A stretch of DNA of 30,237 nucleotides from NCBI GenBank assembly GCA_900547295.1, contig URGK01000027.1:1-30237 (forward strand), in the 5' to 3' direction. Every line of letters begins with the position of its first letter. Within the stretch, counting starts at the first letter, position 1. Shown here piece by piece: positions 1 to 7,314 of this stretch. The position numbers and the translations under genes are program-made. The notes beneath the pieces were generated by a model. The model saw only the letters and a program-made list of their open reading frames with translations. It did not search any database and was not told the DNA's origin. The DNA comes from an uncultured Eubacteriales bacterium. Lineage in GTDB: Bacteria > Bacillota > Clostridia > Peptostreptococcales > Anaerovoracaceae.

Positions 1-879
1 GGTCCGGAGCTTATCAGATACAGAGAAAAGTTCGGACAGCTTGAATACGGAGATGCGGTTATGACTCCGTCAGGAAAGCTTGGCGCAAAGGCTGTTATTC
101 ATGCCGTTACACCCGTATGGCGCGGAGGCGGCTTTGGAGAGCGGCATATCCTCGCTGACTGCTACCGCAAGGCGCTGGCGATTGCAGAGGATGCAGGAAT
201 GAACTCGATTGCATTTCCGCTGCTTTCGGCAGGCAATCAGGGATTTCCCAATTACATTGCTCTGGAAACGGCCAATTCTGTGTTTGAAGAATTTCTTGCA
301 GACAGTGAAATGCTTATCTGTCTGGTGCTTTTCAGCGATGAGGCGATGAATGCCTCAGGGGAGCTGCGTGACAGGATTGAGGAATATATCGACAGCAATA
401 TGGCTGATGAAATTATGCTGGAGGAGTCTGCAAGCTTTTCGGTATGCAATACTTTTCCGGAGTATCGCAGAAATGAGAAAAAAAGAAGTTCCCTGTGCCT
501 GAAACGCAGAAATGCAAAGATTGAAGATATAGACAGTATGCTGGAGGGAAGCTTTACAGAGGAACTTATACGGCTTGTGGGAATAAAAAATATGACGGAT
601 CCGCAGGTTTACAAGGCAGCCAATATTGACCGCAAGGCTTATAACAAGATAATTAATGCAAAAGATTATCACCCCGGCAAGAATACCGCAATAGCGCTTG
701 GCTTTGCTCTCAGGCTTAATCTTGACCAGATGAAAGACTTTATAGGCAGAGCGGGGTATGCTCTGACCAGAGCAAGCAGATTCGATATAATTATTGAGTT
801 CTGTATTCTGAATGATATATATAATATCATCAGGGTTAATGAAATACTGTTTGAATACACCGAAAAGACCCTTAATTAA
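1..879 (+). CDS. Macro-domain protein with C-terminal helical/HTH-like domain (5' truncated by window)
   Basis: The frame is open from base 1, so the start lies to the left; 292 residues are visible. The first ~110 visible residues are the second half of a macro domain: a GDAVMTPSGKLGAKAVIHAV stretch, then FPLLSAGNQGFP, matching the ADP-ribose-binding loops of the family. Macro domains bind ADP-ribose or O-acetyl-ADP-ribose and often remove mono-ADP-ribose from proteins. The last ~125 residues form a separate helical domain (DPQVYKAANIDRKAYNKI, then GFALRLNLDQMKDFIGRAGY) with a Cro-like helix-turn-helix look. I recall this tail in Firmicute macro, vWA and kinase gene clusters, but its role is unknown to me. 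The vWA gene follows about 100 bases later on the same strand. The macro fold is secure; substrate and pathway are inference. Confidence 0.85.
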   Translation, partial: GPELIRYREKFGQLEYGDAVMTPSGKLGAKAVIHAVTPVWRGGGFGERHILADCYRKALAIAEDAGMNSIAFPLLSAGNQGFPNYIALETANSVFEEFLADSEMLICLVLFSDEAMNASGELRDRIEEYIDSNMADEIMLEESASFSVCNTFPEYRRNEKKRSSLCLKRRNAKIEDIDSMLEGSFTEELIRLVGIKNMTDPQVYKAANIDRKAYNKIINAKDYHPGKNTAIALGFALRLNLDQMKDFIGRAGYALTRASRFDIIIEFCILNDIYNIIRVNEILFEYTEKTLN

Positions 880-977
880 ATGTCGCCTGCTGTGCGACCA
901 TAAATACACCTGCGCATAATATAATCTGAGTGTAAGTTAAAAAATTACTTGGAAATATATATGCGGAGGTGTTTTTT

Positions 978-1625
978 ATGAAAAAAGGTTTAACGGAAAT
1001 GGTTTTTATACTCGATAGAAGCGGCTCAATGTGCGGGCTTGAAAAAGATACAATCGGCGGTTTCAATTCTATGATTAAACAGCAGAAGCAGGCAGAGGGC
1101 AGCGCAGTGGTATCGACAGTGCTGTTTGACGATGAGATAAAAGTGCTGCACGACAGAGTTGCAATAGATAAGATCAGAGAGATGATTGACGAAGATTATT
1201 TTACCTGCGGCTGCACAGCGCTTCTTGACGCAGTGGGCGGAGCAATTCATCATATAGGAAATATTCATAAATATGCAAGAAACGATGATGTACCTGAAAA
1301 AACGATATTCGTAATAATAACCGACGGACTTGAAAATTCAAGCCGCAGATATAATCTTGCAAAAGTAAAAAAGATGATAAGCAGGCAGAAAGAAAAATAC
1401 GGCTGGGAGTTTCTGTTTGTCGGAGCAAATATAGACGCTGTTCATACTGCTGGAGCGATGGGAATACAAGAAGACAATGCGGTAGATTATGTTGCGGATT
1501 CAGAGGGCACTGAGGTGGTATACAGTGTATTGAGCGAAACTGTTATTAATATAAGAGAAAAGGGTAAGATGCAGTCAGACTGGCAGGCAGCGATAAGGGA
1601 AGATTACAACAGCAGGAATAGATAA
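978..1625 (+). CDS. vWA-domain protein with intact MIDAS (TerY-like)
   Basis: Start chosen at ATG 978, eight bases after GGAGG (965-969); an in-frame GTG at 969 lies inside that Shine-Dalgarno sequence and is unlikely. The 215-residue product is almost entirely one von Willebrand A domain. Its metal-ion-dependent adhesion site is complete: DRSGSM near the N-terminus, the Thr in CTALLDAV, and the Asp in TDGLENSS. There is no signal peptide or membrane segment, so it is probably cytoplasmic, like TerY-type vWA proteins of tellurite/stress gene clusters. It follows the macro-domain gene on the same strand and may have its own TATAAT (920-925). A role as metal-dependent scaffold in a macro/vWA stress or defence module is inferred from the pairing. 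Confidence 0.85.
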   Translation: MKKGLTEMVFILDRSGSMCGLEKDTIGGFNSMIKQQKQAEGSAVVSTVLFDDEIKVLHDRVAIDKIREMIDEDYFTCGCTALLDAVGGAIHHIGNIHKYARNDDVPEKTIFVIITDGLENSSRRYNLAKVKKMISRQKEKYGWEFLFVGANIDAVHTAGAMGIQEDNAVDYVADSEGTEVVYSVLSETVINIREKGKMQSDWQAAIREDYNSRNR

Positions 1626-1656
1626 AGCGTATAATTTCAGAGGAAATCAAAATAAT

Positions 1657-1715
1657 TTTACACAGTTTTAACATTCTTCTAACAATAGACTTAACAAAGC
1701 CCATATATTGTATAG
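1657..1715 (+). promoter_or_regulatory. Pho box (four TTAACA-like repeats) and -10 region for the phosphate operon
   Basis: Four hexamers lie in one direction: TTTACA 1657-1662, TTAACA 1668-1673, CTAACA 1679-1684 and TTAACA 1691-1696, with spacings of 11, 11 and 12 bases. This matches the Gram-positive PhoP box (TT(A/T/C)ACA repeats about one helical turn apart). An AT-rich -10 candidate (TATATTGTATA) lies at 1704-1714, and the DUF47 gene starts at 1744 after an AAAGGAAA ribosome site. The site and the downstream phosphate transporter support each other, so phosphate-starvation control is a strong inference. Confidence 0.75.
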
Positions 1716-1743
1716 CCTGAGATAAAAGAAAGGAAATTGTATA

Positions 1744-2367
1744 ATGGCTATACGAAGCAGAAAAGAAAGCATATTTTTTGTAATGTTCAGGGATTTTGCA
1801 GCATCTCTTACCGGAATGGGAGAGGATTTTGCCGCAATAATAAACGACTACAGCAATGTTGAGAGGACTATAGCTGCAATGAAAATGGCAGAGTCGGAGT
1901 GTGACAGCAAATGTCACGATATATTGCAGGAGCTTAACGAGTCCTTTGTGACTCCTTTTGACAGAGAGGATATATTTGCAATCGCAAACCAGATGGACGA
2001 CCTTGCAGACTATATGGAGGATATTGCCAGCAAGTTCACAATTTATGAGATAAAGGCGCTGAGAGGCGATGCTGTTGAAATGGGCAACATAATAGCAGAT
2101 GCGACAAAACAGGTGAAAATTCTCTTTGATGAGCTTCCGCACCCTAAAAAGAATGAAGAGGCGAAGGCTGCAATAGTTGAGATAAACAGACTTGAGAACA
2201 TAGGCGATGCAGTATTCAGAAGAGCTTTAAACAAGCTGTTCAAGGAAGAAAAAGATCCTGTGGAGATAATCAAGTGGAAAGATCTGTACGAGGGACTTGA
2301 GGATGCTCTTGATGCCTGCGAGCATCTTGCCGATACCGTAAGGGGTGTGATGGTAAAGAATGCTTAG
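1744..2367 (+). CDS. DUF47 (PhoU-like) Pit accessory protein
   Basis: This 207-residue, highly helical protein has the length and charge pattern of the DUF47/Pit-accessory family, which are PhoU-like helical bundles. The family's bundle signatures are visible: DREDIFAIANQMDDLADYME in the middle and IIKWKDLYEGLEDALDACEH near the C-terminus. Members sit beside PiT phosphate transporters and are thought to regulate their activity. Here the gene overlaps the PiT gene by eight bases, implying translational coupling, and both lie downstream of a Pho box. It is cytoplasmic, with no membrane segment. The identification is confident; the mechanism of regulating PiT is not established for this family. 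Confidence 0.92.
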   Translation: MAIRSRKESIFFVMFRDFAASLTGMGEDFAAIINDYSNVERTIAAMKMAESECDSKCHDILQELNESFVTPFDREDIFAIANQMDDLADYMEDIASKFTIYEIKALRGDAVEMGNIIADATKQVKILFDELPHPKKNEEAKAAIVEINRLENIGDAVFRRALNKLFKEEKDPVEIIKWKDLYEGLEDALDACEHLADTVRGVMVKNA

Positions 2368-3352
2368 TACAGTTCTGATTGCGGTAATTACAGCCGCCCT
2401 TATATTTGAATTTATAAACGGATTTCACGACACGGCAAATGCCATAGCAACGGCTGTCTATACCAAGGCTCTGACTCCGAGAAGAGCAATACTTTTGGCT
2501 GCGGCTATGAACCTTGTGGGAGCGCTGGTAAGTGAAAAGGTTGCAGGTACCATATCAAAGGGACTTGTGGACGTGAAGCTTGAGCAGTATGTAATACTGG
2601 CCGCGCTTATAGGGGCTATAATCTGGAACCTGTTTACGTGGTGGCGCGGCATACCGAGCAGCTCGTCACACGCATTAATCGGAAGTCTTGTAGGCGCGGT
2701 AATCGTATATACGGTAAGTGCGCAGCACATTATATGGTCGGGCGTTGTGACCAAAGTTATAATTCCGCTGTTTACCTCACCTGTTCTCGGCCTCATAATC
2801 GGATTTTTATGTATGAAGCTGATTTACAGAGCCTTTGCAAAATGGTCAAACGGCAAGGTTAACAAGCTGTTTTTAAAACTTCAGATTTTTTCATCTGCAT
2901 TTGTGGCATTCAGCCACGGCAACAATGACGCTCAGAAAACAATGGGAATTATAACTCTGTCCCTTGTGACAGGCGGGCTTCTTGAAGCGGGAAGCGGCGT
3001 GCCGTTCTGGGTTAAGATATCCTGCGCAGTCGTTATGGCTCTCGGTACTTCTCTGGGAGGCTGGAAAGTTATGAAAACAATGGGAAGCGGAGTGACAAAG
3101 CTGACTCCGGCGTCGGGCTTTGCGGCGCAGACATCATCGGCGCTCGTAATTGAGCTTATGACATTTCTAGGTGCGCCTGTCAGCACAACTCAGGTAATAA
3201 CCACATCAATAATGGGCGCAGGCTCAGCCAAAAGAGCCTCTGCGGTTAAGTGGGGAGTTGCAGGCAATATTTTTACAACGTGGTTTGTTACATTGCCGGC
3301 AACAATGCTGCTTGGAGGCGCAGTTGTTTACATAATAGGGCTGATGGTTTAA
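2360..3352 (+). CDS. pit: Inorganic phosphate transporter, PiT family
   Basis: The 330-residue integral membrane protein has both family signatures. The N-terminal repeat gives FEFINGFHDTANAIATAVYT and the C-terminal repeat gives FVAFSHGNNDAQKTMG, the paired GxxDxANA / GxNDxQKT motifs of PiT carriers. WWRGIPSSSSHALIGSLVGA and GAPVSTTQVITTSIMGAG are further conserved loops. About ten membrane segments are apparent. PiT proteins carry metal-phosphate complexes into the cell with a cation gradient. The start overlaps the end of the DUF47 gene, and a hairpin terminator follows at 3375-3398. The Pho box upstream suggests induction in low phosphate, which is less common for low-affinity Pit systems of proteobacteria but reasonable in Firmicutes. 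Confidence 0.95.
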   Translation: MLSTVLIAVITAALIFEFINGFHDTANAIATAVYTKALTPRRAILLAAAMNLVGALVSEKVAGTISKGLVDVKLEQYVILAALIGAIIWNLFTWWRGIPSSSSHALIGSLVGAVIVYTVSAQHIIWSGVVTKVIIPLFTSPVLGLIIGFLCMKLIYRAFAKWSNGKVNKLFLKLQIFSSAFVAFSHGNNDAQKTMGIITLSLVTGGLLEAGSGVPFWVKISCAVVMALGTSLGGWKVMKTMGSGVTKLTPASGFAAQTSSALVIELMTFLGAPVSTTQVITTSIMGAGSAKRASAVKWGVAGNIFTTWFVTLPATMLLGGAVVYIIGLMV

Positions 3353-3374
3353 AAACTTTAATTAAAGCAAATAC

Positions 3375-3400
3375 AGGCAGGGTCTTTAGGCTCTGCCTTT
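3375..3400 (+). terminator. Hairpin terminator after the phosphate operon
   Basis: A ten-pair stem (3375-3384 with 3389-3398, two G-T wobbles, loop TTTA) begins 22 bases after the PiT stop codon. The T-tract after it is short (TTTAACTT), so termination may be partial. Confidence 0.6.
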
Positions 3401-3494
3401 AACTTCCGGATTTGGCTTGCAAAATGCCGTAGCAGCAGATAATATATACATAAACGCGTAAGATATATAAGACGTAGACGGGAAGTAACATAAA

Positions 3495-4007
3495 ATGAAA
3501 AAACGACTATTTGCAATTGCAGTGATAATGCTTATACTGACTGCGGTATCAGGCTGCGGCGGTGGATACCTTGAGAACATAGAGGGCCTTTCGGATTACG
3601 ACCTTGTTGAAGAGGCATATTTCGGACTTGGAGATGACTTTGAGGCGTTTAACGATGCGCAGAGGGTGGTGTACACTGTGGCTGAATTTGATATGGAGGT
3701 GCAGTGCGGAGGTCTGTGCCAGTTCTTCTATAACGACTGCGAGGAAGCACCGTATGTAAGCCAAAGCCTTGCCGAAATCGGAGCTGCCGAATATCAGAGG
3801 CTTTACGATGATTTCATAGCGGATAATGATATTGACATCAGCGGGCTTGATGAAATTGAGTATGAGGATATGTATGATATGTATCCTTTTGATGACTTTG
3901 ATGACGACTATTACGAGCTTTATGGCAGACAGCCTCTTGAAACAATGCTGGCGGCATACATCAGAGCGCATATAGATGAAGTCAGAGGGATTATAAATCC
4001 GACATGA
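3495..4007 (+). CDS. Lipoprotein with DUF4375 (DMP19-like) domain
   Basis: The N-terminus is a lipoprotein signal: MKKR, a hydrophobic core, and lipobox VSGC with the lipidated cysteine at residue 21, so it should be anchored on the outer face of the membrane. The mature 150 residues are very acidic (runs of D and E around residues 110-140). The segment FDMEVQCGGLCQFFYNDC resembles the NGGFxQFFxN core of DUF4375/DMP19 proteins, and the rest is helical as in that family. Function of the domain is not known to me. The gene stands alone between the phosphate operon and convergent minus-strand genes. An 8-base inverted repeat follows at 4014-4036 but has no T-tract. Confidence 0.7.
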   Translation: MKKRLFAIAVIMLILTAVSGCGGGYLENIEGLSDYDLVEEAYFGLGDDFEAFNDAQRVVYTVAEFDMEVQCGGLCQFFYNDCEEAPYVSQSLAEIGAAEYQRLYDDFIADNDIDISGLDEIEYEDMYDMYPFDDFDDDYYELYGRQPLETMLAAYIRAHIDEVRGIINPT

Positions 4008-4013
4008 GTCTGA

Positions 4014-4036
4014 AAGCCGGCATTGAAAGCCGGCTT
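4014..4036. repeat. Inverted repeat between convergent genes
   Basis: AAGCCGGC (4014-4021) and GCCGGCTT (4029-4036) form a perfect eight-pair stem with a seven-base loop just after the lipoprotein gene. A second perfect ten-pair dyad, GCTTTAATCA (4065-4074) with TGATTAAAGC (4081-4090), straddles the end of the opposing kinase-like gene. Neither has a clear T-tract; they may stop transcription inefficiently or protect 3' ends. Confidence 0.45.
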
Positions 4037-4067
4037 AGACCTATGACGGATTTTACTGTACCGGGCT

Positions 4068-4667
4068 TTAATCAGAGCCTTGATTAAAGCACTGTATAAT
4101 TATTTCTTCACATCTGTCGTAACCGAGCTTCGAGCTGTTCAGACACAGCGTGTAATTGGAAGCTTTTCCCCATTTTTGACCGGTATAGAAGTTATAGTTT
4201 GCCATGCGCCTTTTATCTGCATCTGCTATCTTTTTTTCTGCGGTCTGTTCGCTGACATTGTACAAATGACTGATTCTGCGCAGCTTTTCCTGCGTATTTC
4301 CGTAGATAAAAACATTAAGCACGTCACTTCTCTCGTTTAGAATAAAATCCGTATTTCTACCTATAATCACGCAGGATTCTTTATCTGCAATTTCTAAAAT
4401 AACCTTTCTCTGCGCCTCATATACAATATCCTCTAACGACTTACCGCTGACATCACGTCCAGCGAGGGCATATGCGAGAAGCCCTTTTTCAGGAGAATAT
4501 TCTGCATTATCCCGTATATATTCCGGTGACAGACCGGTTTCTTCGGCAATCTGAAGAATGATATTCTTATCATAACAGGCAATTCCAAGCCTATTTGCAA
4601 TTTCCTCTCCGATAAAGTGACCACCGCTTCCAAATTCCCTGCTGATTGTAATAATTCTGTTTAACAT
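4068..4667 (-). CDS. Cytidylate kinase-like family protein
   Basis: A 199-residue P-loop protein. The N-terminus, ITISREFGSGGHFIGEEIA, is the signature of the cytidylate-kinase-like family (PF13189), in which the Walker A loop is a glycine-rich GSGG form. VIIGRNTDFIL in the middle and a DADKRRMANYNFYTG segment after it match the family's NMP-binding/lid region. Length is typical (about 200). It is not the housekeeping Cmk, and its true substrate is unknown. Its ATG overlaps the stop codon of the MATE gene (TAATG), so the two are translationally coupled, but no functional link is obvious; such kinases are frequent operon partners of MATE and other transporters in Clostridia. Confidence 0.85.
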   Translation of the reverse strand: MLNRIITISREFGSGGHFIGEEIANRLGIACYDKNIILQIAEETGLSPEYIRDNAEYSPEKGLLAYALAGRDVSGKSLEDIVYEAQRKVILEIADKESCVIIGRNTDFILNERSDVLNVFIYGNTQEKLRRISHLYNVSEQTAEKKIADADKRRMANYNFYTGQKWGKASNYTLCLNSSKLGYDRCEEIIIQCFNQGSD

Positions 4668-6049
4668 TACCTGTTTTCCTCCTGGCTTAAAATTTTCACC
4701 TTGCTTTTTTCAATTCTCTTTAAGAATAAATAACCGAACAGACAGGAAAGCGCCTCTGTAATTGGAAAAGCCCACCATATTAGAGAAGCGCCCGTCTGAC
4801 CGTTTCTGACAAAGACGGAGAATATTCCTGCCAGCGGCAGTATGATAACAAGCTGTCTGAGCAGTGAAATGATCAGGGACTCTATGCCTCCGTCAAGAGC
4901 CTGGTATATTCCCTGATAAGCTATGTTGACGCCTGCAAAAATAAAGCTGACGGAAATTATTCTCATCGCGCTGATAAAATATTCTCTTGACTGCCCTGCA
5001 TTGAACAGATCTGCAAACGCTTCGGGAAATAGTTCTGTAATAGCCACCCCGATAATCATAAGAGCAAGCGTATAAACAAGCCCATATCTGATTCCGGCGC
5101 AGATTCGCTGCCTGCTTCTCATGCCATAGGCAAAAGCAATAATCGGCGTAATGGCATCGCGCAGTCCGAAAGCAAGGAAAAGAACAAACTGCTGAACCTT
5201 ATAGAACAGGCCGTAGGCAGTCTGAGCCGACGGGTCAAACTTCAGAATAAGGTTCATTATATACACCATAATGGACATTAAAGCCTGCGCAATGATTGCA
5301 GGGAGTCCAATCGCATAAATCTCCTTTATAATGCGGGCGTCGGGCTTCATATATTTTACTCCGTGCTCAAATTCCTTATTAAGCCTTATATGAAAGATGA
5401 ACAGCAGTACTGCTGATGCAATCTGACCGATTACTGTGGCATAGGCCGCACCTGCCACACCCATTTCGGGAACAGGACCTATACCGTAAATCATAATCGG
5501 GTCAAGAACAATATTTATAACAGCTCCGACAACCTGACCGATAGTGGAATAACGCGAGCGTCCTGTCGCTTGCAGCAGTTTTTCAAATAAAGAAAAGAAT
5601 ATAATCCCAAAAGAAACCACGCAGCAGATGGTCAGATAGCTGGTTCCCATTGCAAGTACTTCTTCATCTGATGTCTGAGATGAAATATATGCTTTGACAC
5701 CGAATATTCCAAACAGCAGACAGGCTGCATAGATAATTGCTCCGAGAAAAAGACTGTTTCCGGCAACCTTTGCGGCCTTTTCATTATTACCCTGACCGAG
5801 TGTTCTGGCAAGAAGCGCGTTTGTGCCCACACCTGTACCGATTCCAATCGCCACCATAAGCATCTGAACGGGAAATACCAGTGTGAGTGCATTTAGTGCG
5901 GCTTCGCTGCCTGCCCTCATATTTCCGACAAATGCACTGTCCACAATATTATAGACAGCCTGCAGAGCCATGGATAAAATCATAGGAATTCCCAGCCGGA
6001 TCATTAGTTTATTCACCTGCATATCCTTCATTATGTTGCTTTCCGCCAT
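4667..6049 (-). CDS. MATE family efflux transporter
   Basis: Start chosen at ATG 6047-6049 (460 residues, MAESNIMKDMQVNKLMIRLG), because AAAGGAGG lies just upstream; a longer reading from TTG 6076 would translate the Shine-Dalgarno sequence itself. About twelve membrane segments in two halves are visible. SMALQAVYNIVDSAFVGNM near the N-terminus is the family's first-helix motif, followed by GTGVGTNALLARTLGQGN. MATE proteins export cationic drugs, metabolites or dyes using sodium or proton gradients. The substrate cannot be read from sequence. It is the first gene of a two-gene operon, led by a strong promoter (6210-6238) and two terminator hairpins, so expression is probably controlled by attenuation. 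Confidence 0.92.
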   Translation of the reverse strand: MAESNIMKDMQVNKLMIRLGIPMILSMALQAVYNIVDSAFVGNMRAGSEAALNALTLVFPVQMLMVAIGIGTGVGTNALLARTLGQGNNEKAAKVAGNSLFLGAIIYAACLLFGIFGVKAYISSQTSDEEVLAMGTSYLTICCVVSFGIIFFSLFEKLLQATGRSRYSTIGQVVGAVINIVLDPIMIYGIGPVPEMGVAGAAYATVIGQIASAVLLFIFHIRLNKEFEHGVKYMKPDARIIKEIYAIGLPAIIAQALMSIMVYIMNLILKFDPSAQTAYGLFYKVQQFVLFLAFGLRDAITPIIAFAYGMRSRQRICAGIRYGLVYTLALMIIGVAITELFPEAFADLFNAGQSREYFISAMRIISVSFIFAGVNIAYQGIYQALDGGIESLIISLLRQLVIILPLAGIFSVFVRNGQTGASLIWWAFPITEALSCLFGYLFLKRIEKSKVKILSQEENR

Positions 6050-6074
6050 TTTATTAAAAACCTCCTTTGCACAC

Positions 6075-6130
6075 AAAAAAGTGTGCGCCTATCATAATAA
6101 GCTGGACTTACGCTGATAAGCTACACACTT
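6075..6130 (-). promoter_or_regulatory. Leader hairpin 2 with T-tract upstream of MATE gene
   Basis: On the minus strand an eight-pair outer stem (6123-6130 with 6079-6086, AAGTGTGT / GCACACTT) is followed at once by six T (6080-6075). The loop side contains AGCGTAAGTCCAG (6114-6102), nearly identical to the same element in the hairpin 72 bases upstream. It ends just before the ribosome binding site of the MATE gene. The form is an intrinsic terminator with a conserved, structured insert; I do not recognise the class. Confidence 0.65.
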
Positions 6131-6150
6131 TTGCAGATAAATGTAATTTT

Positions 6151-6200
6151 AAAAATAAAAACGAGTAACTAAACTGGATTTACGCTAGTTTGCTACTCGT
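6151..6200 (-). promoter_or_regulatory. Leader hairpin 1 with T-tract upstream of MATE gene
   Basis: On the minus strand ACGAGTA (6200-6194) pairs with TACTCGT (6167-6161), and an inner AAACT/AGTTT stem (6191-6187 with 6175-6171) encloses the conserved AGCGTAAATCC loop. T-rich sequence (TTTTTATTTTT, 6161-6151) follows. It starts within a few bases of the predicted transcription start, so termination here would leave an RNA of about 50 nucleotides. Confidence 0.65.
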
Positions 6201-6209
6201 TTGTCTGTA

Positions 6210-6238
6210 ATTATATGGTTTGTTTTAAAAAAAGTCAA
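6210..6238 (-). promoter_or_regulatory. Promoter for MATE operon
   Basis: Reading the minus strand, TTGACT (6238-6233), a 17-base spacer and TATAAT (6215-6210) make a near-consensus vegetative promoter. The start would fall near 6203, directly in front of leader hairpin 1. The remaining bases to the divergent methyltransferase (6239-6396) hold only AT-rich sequence with no clear feature. Confidence 0.75.
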
Positions 6239-6396
6239 GGAGAAATTTCTTTTAATTAGTTGCTTTTCATCAGCTTATATACCTGTAAATCGGGACAGAG
6301 AAACAGGGGAAAGTAAATATATGTGTATACTAAAGCCCTGTGATATGTTATGCTTAAATAACAGCATAATTCATATATAAATGCAGGGAGAACAGT

Positions 6397-7206
6397 ATGG
6401 ACTGGAACAGCGAATGGAAAAAAACAAGAGATGAAAACGGACACAGCAACAGTATTGATTTCTGGAATGACTTTGCGCCCAGATTTCGCAAGAAGCCCAA
6501 GCCGGGAAAGCGCGATATATATGCTGAAGAATTTTACAGACTGGCAGAGATAAAGCCGGGGGATACCATATTTGATATGGGTTGCGCATCGGGAACTCTG
6601 GCGATTCCGTTTGCCCAGAAGGGTCATGAAATATATGCTGCGGACTTTTCTCCAAAGATGCTGGAGGTGCTTTTGGAGGACGTTGCGGAGCTTGGACTTT
6701 CGAACAGAATACATGCCATGCAGCTTGACTGGAACGAGGACTGGAGCAAAAGAGATATACCTGTCTGTGATATTGCAATATCCTCAAGATCTCTGATATC
6801 CGATGACCTTGAGGACTGTCTTATGAAGCTGGAACAGGCAGCGGCAAAAAAAGTGTGTCTGGGAGTATGGACCAGCGGGAGAAACGGATATGACAGAAAA
6901 ATAGCGAAGGAAATAGGATATAATTATTCCGACTACGGCGCGTTTGCATACATAATGAACATACTGTTTGAAATGAACAGAATGCCAGAACTTTCATATA
7001 TAGAAGCGCCGTTTAAGCCTAAGAAATATAACAGCTTTGAGGAATGTATCAGCGCGGTAGAGGGCAGCTTTCCCGAAAAGCTAAGCGTTGCACAGTATGA
7101 CAGGCTGATTGAATACACAAAGGTGCATCTTGTTCAAAAAGACGATATGTGGATATACGACCATGACGGGACTGCGGTGTGGGCTTTTATCTGCTGGAAT
7201 ATATAA
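6397..7206 (+). CDS. Class I SAM-dependent methyltransferase
   Basis: A 269-residue cytoplasmic protein. Motif I of the Rossmann-fold methyltransferases is clear at residues 58-67 (IFDMGCASGT), and YAADFSPKMLEVL about fifteen residues later supplies the acidic residue that binds the ribose of SAM. The C-terminal third (NSFEECISAVEGSFPEKLS and following) is an accessory region. I cannot name the substrate; similar Clostridial proteins are annotated only as methyltransferases. It reads away from the MATE operon and is preceded by GGGAG about ten bases before the ATG. A hairpin terminator follows at 7216-7246, so it is monocistronic. Confidence 0.85.
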   Translation: MDWNSEWKKTRDENGHSNSIDFWNDFAPRFRKKPKPGKRDIYAEEFYRLAEIKPGDTIFDMGCASGTLAIPFAQKGHEIYAADFSPKMLEVLLEDVAELGLSNRIHAMQLDWNEDWSKRDIPVCDIAISSRSLISDDLEDCLMKLEQAAAKKVCLGVWTSGRNGYDRKIAKEIGYNYSDYGAFAYIMNILFEMNRMPELSYIEAPFKPKKYNSFEECISAVEGSFPEKLSVAQYDRLIEYTKVHLVQKDDMWIYDHDGTAVWAFICWNI

Positions 7207-7215
7207 CGATTTAAC

Positions 7216-7246
7216 AAAAGGGTGATTTTAAAAATTGCTCTTTTTT
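7216..7246 (+). terminator. Rho-independent terminator after methyltransferase
   Basis: An eleven-pair stem with wobble pairs (AAAAGGGTGAT 7216-7226 with ATTGCTCTTTT 7234-7244) runs into a T-tract ending at 7246, just ahead of the TetR promoter. Confidence 0.65.
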
Positions 7247-7250
7247 AATC

Positions 7251-7299
7251 TTGACAAGTGACCGAGCGGTAACTATAATTAAGTTATCGAACGGTTACC
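7251..7299 (+). promoter_or_regulatory. Consensus promoter with two TetR-type operators
   Basis: TTGACA (7251-7256), 17 bases, then TATAAT (7274-7279) is a perfect consensus promoter. The spacer is filled by an 18-base dyad, AGTGACCGAGCGGTAACT (7257-7274), and a second related site, AGTTATCGAACGGTTACC (7282-7299), covers the transcription start. The site centres are 25 bases apart. The pattern fits autorepression by the TetR encoded just downstream. Confidence 0.8.
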
Positions 7300-7314
7300 A
7301 AAAGGAGAACTGAT

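Noticed and set aside
6076..6076. TTG start for the MATE gene nine codons upstream
   Set aside because: That reading would translate the AAAGGAGG ribosome site; ATG at 6049 has the site at a usable distance.
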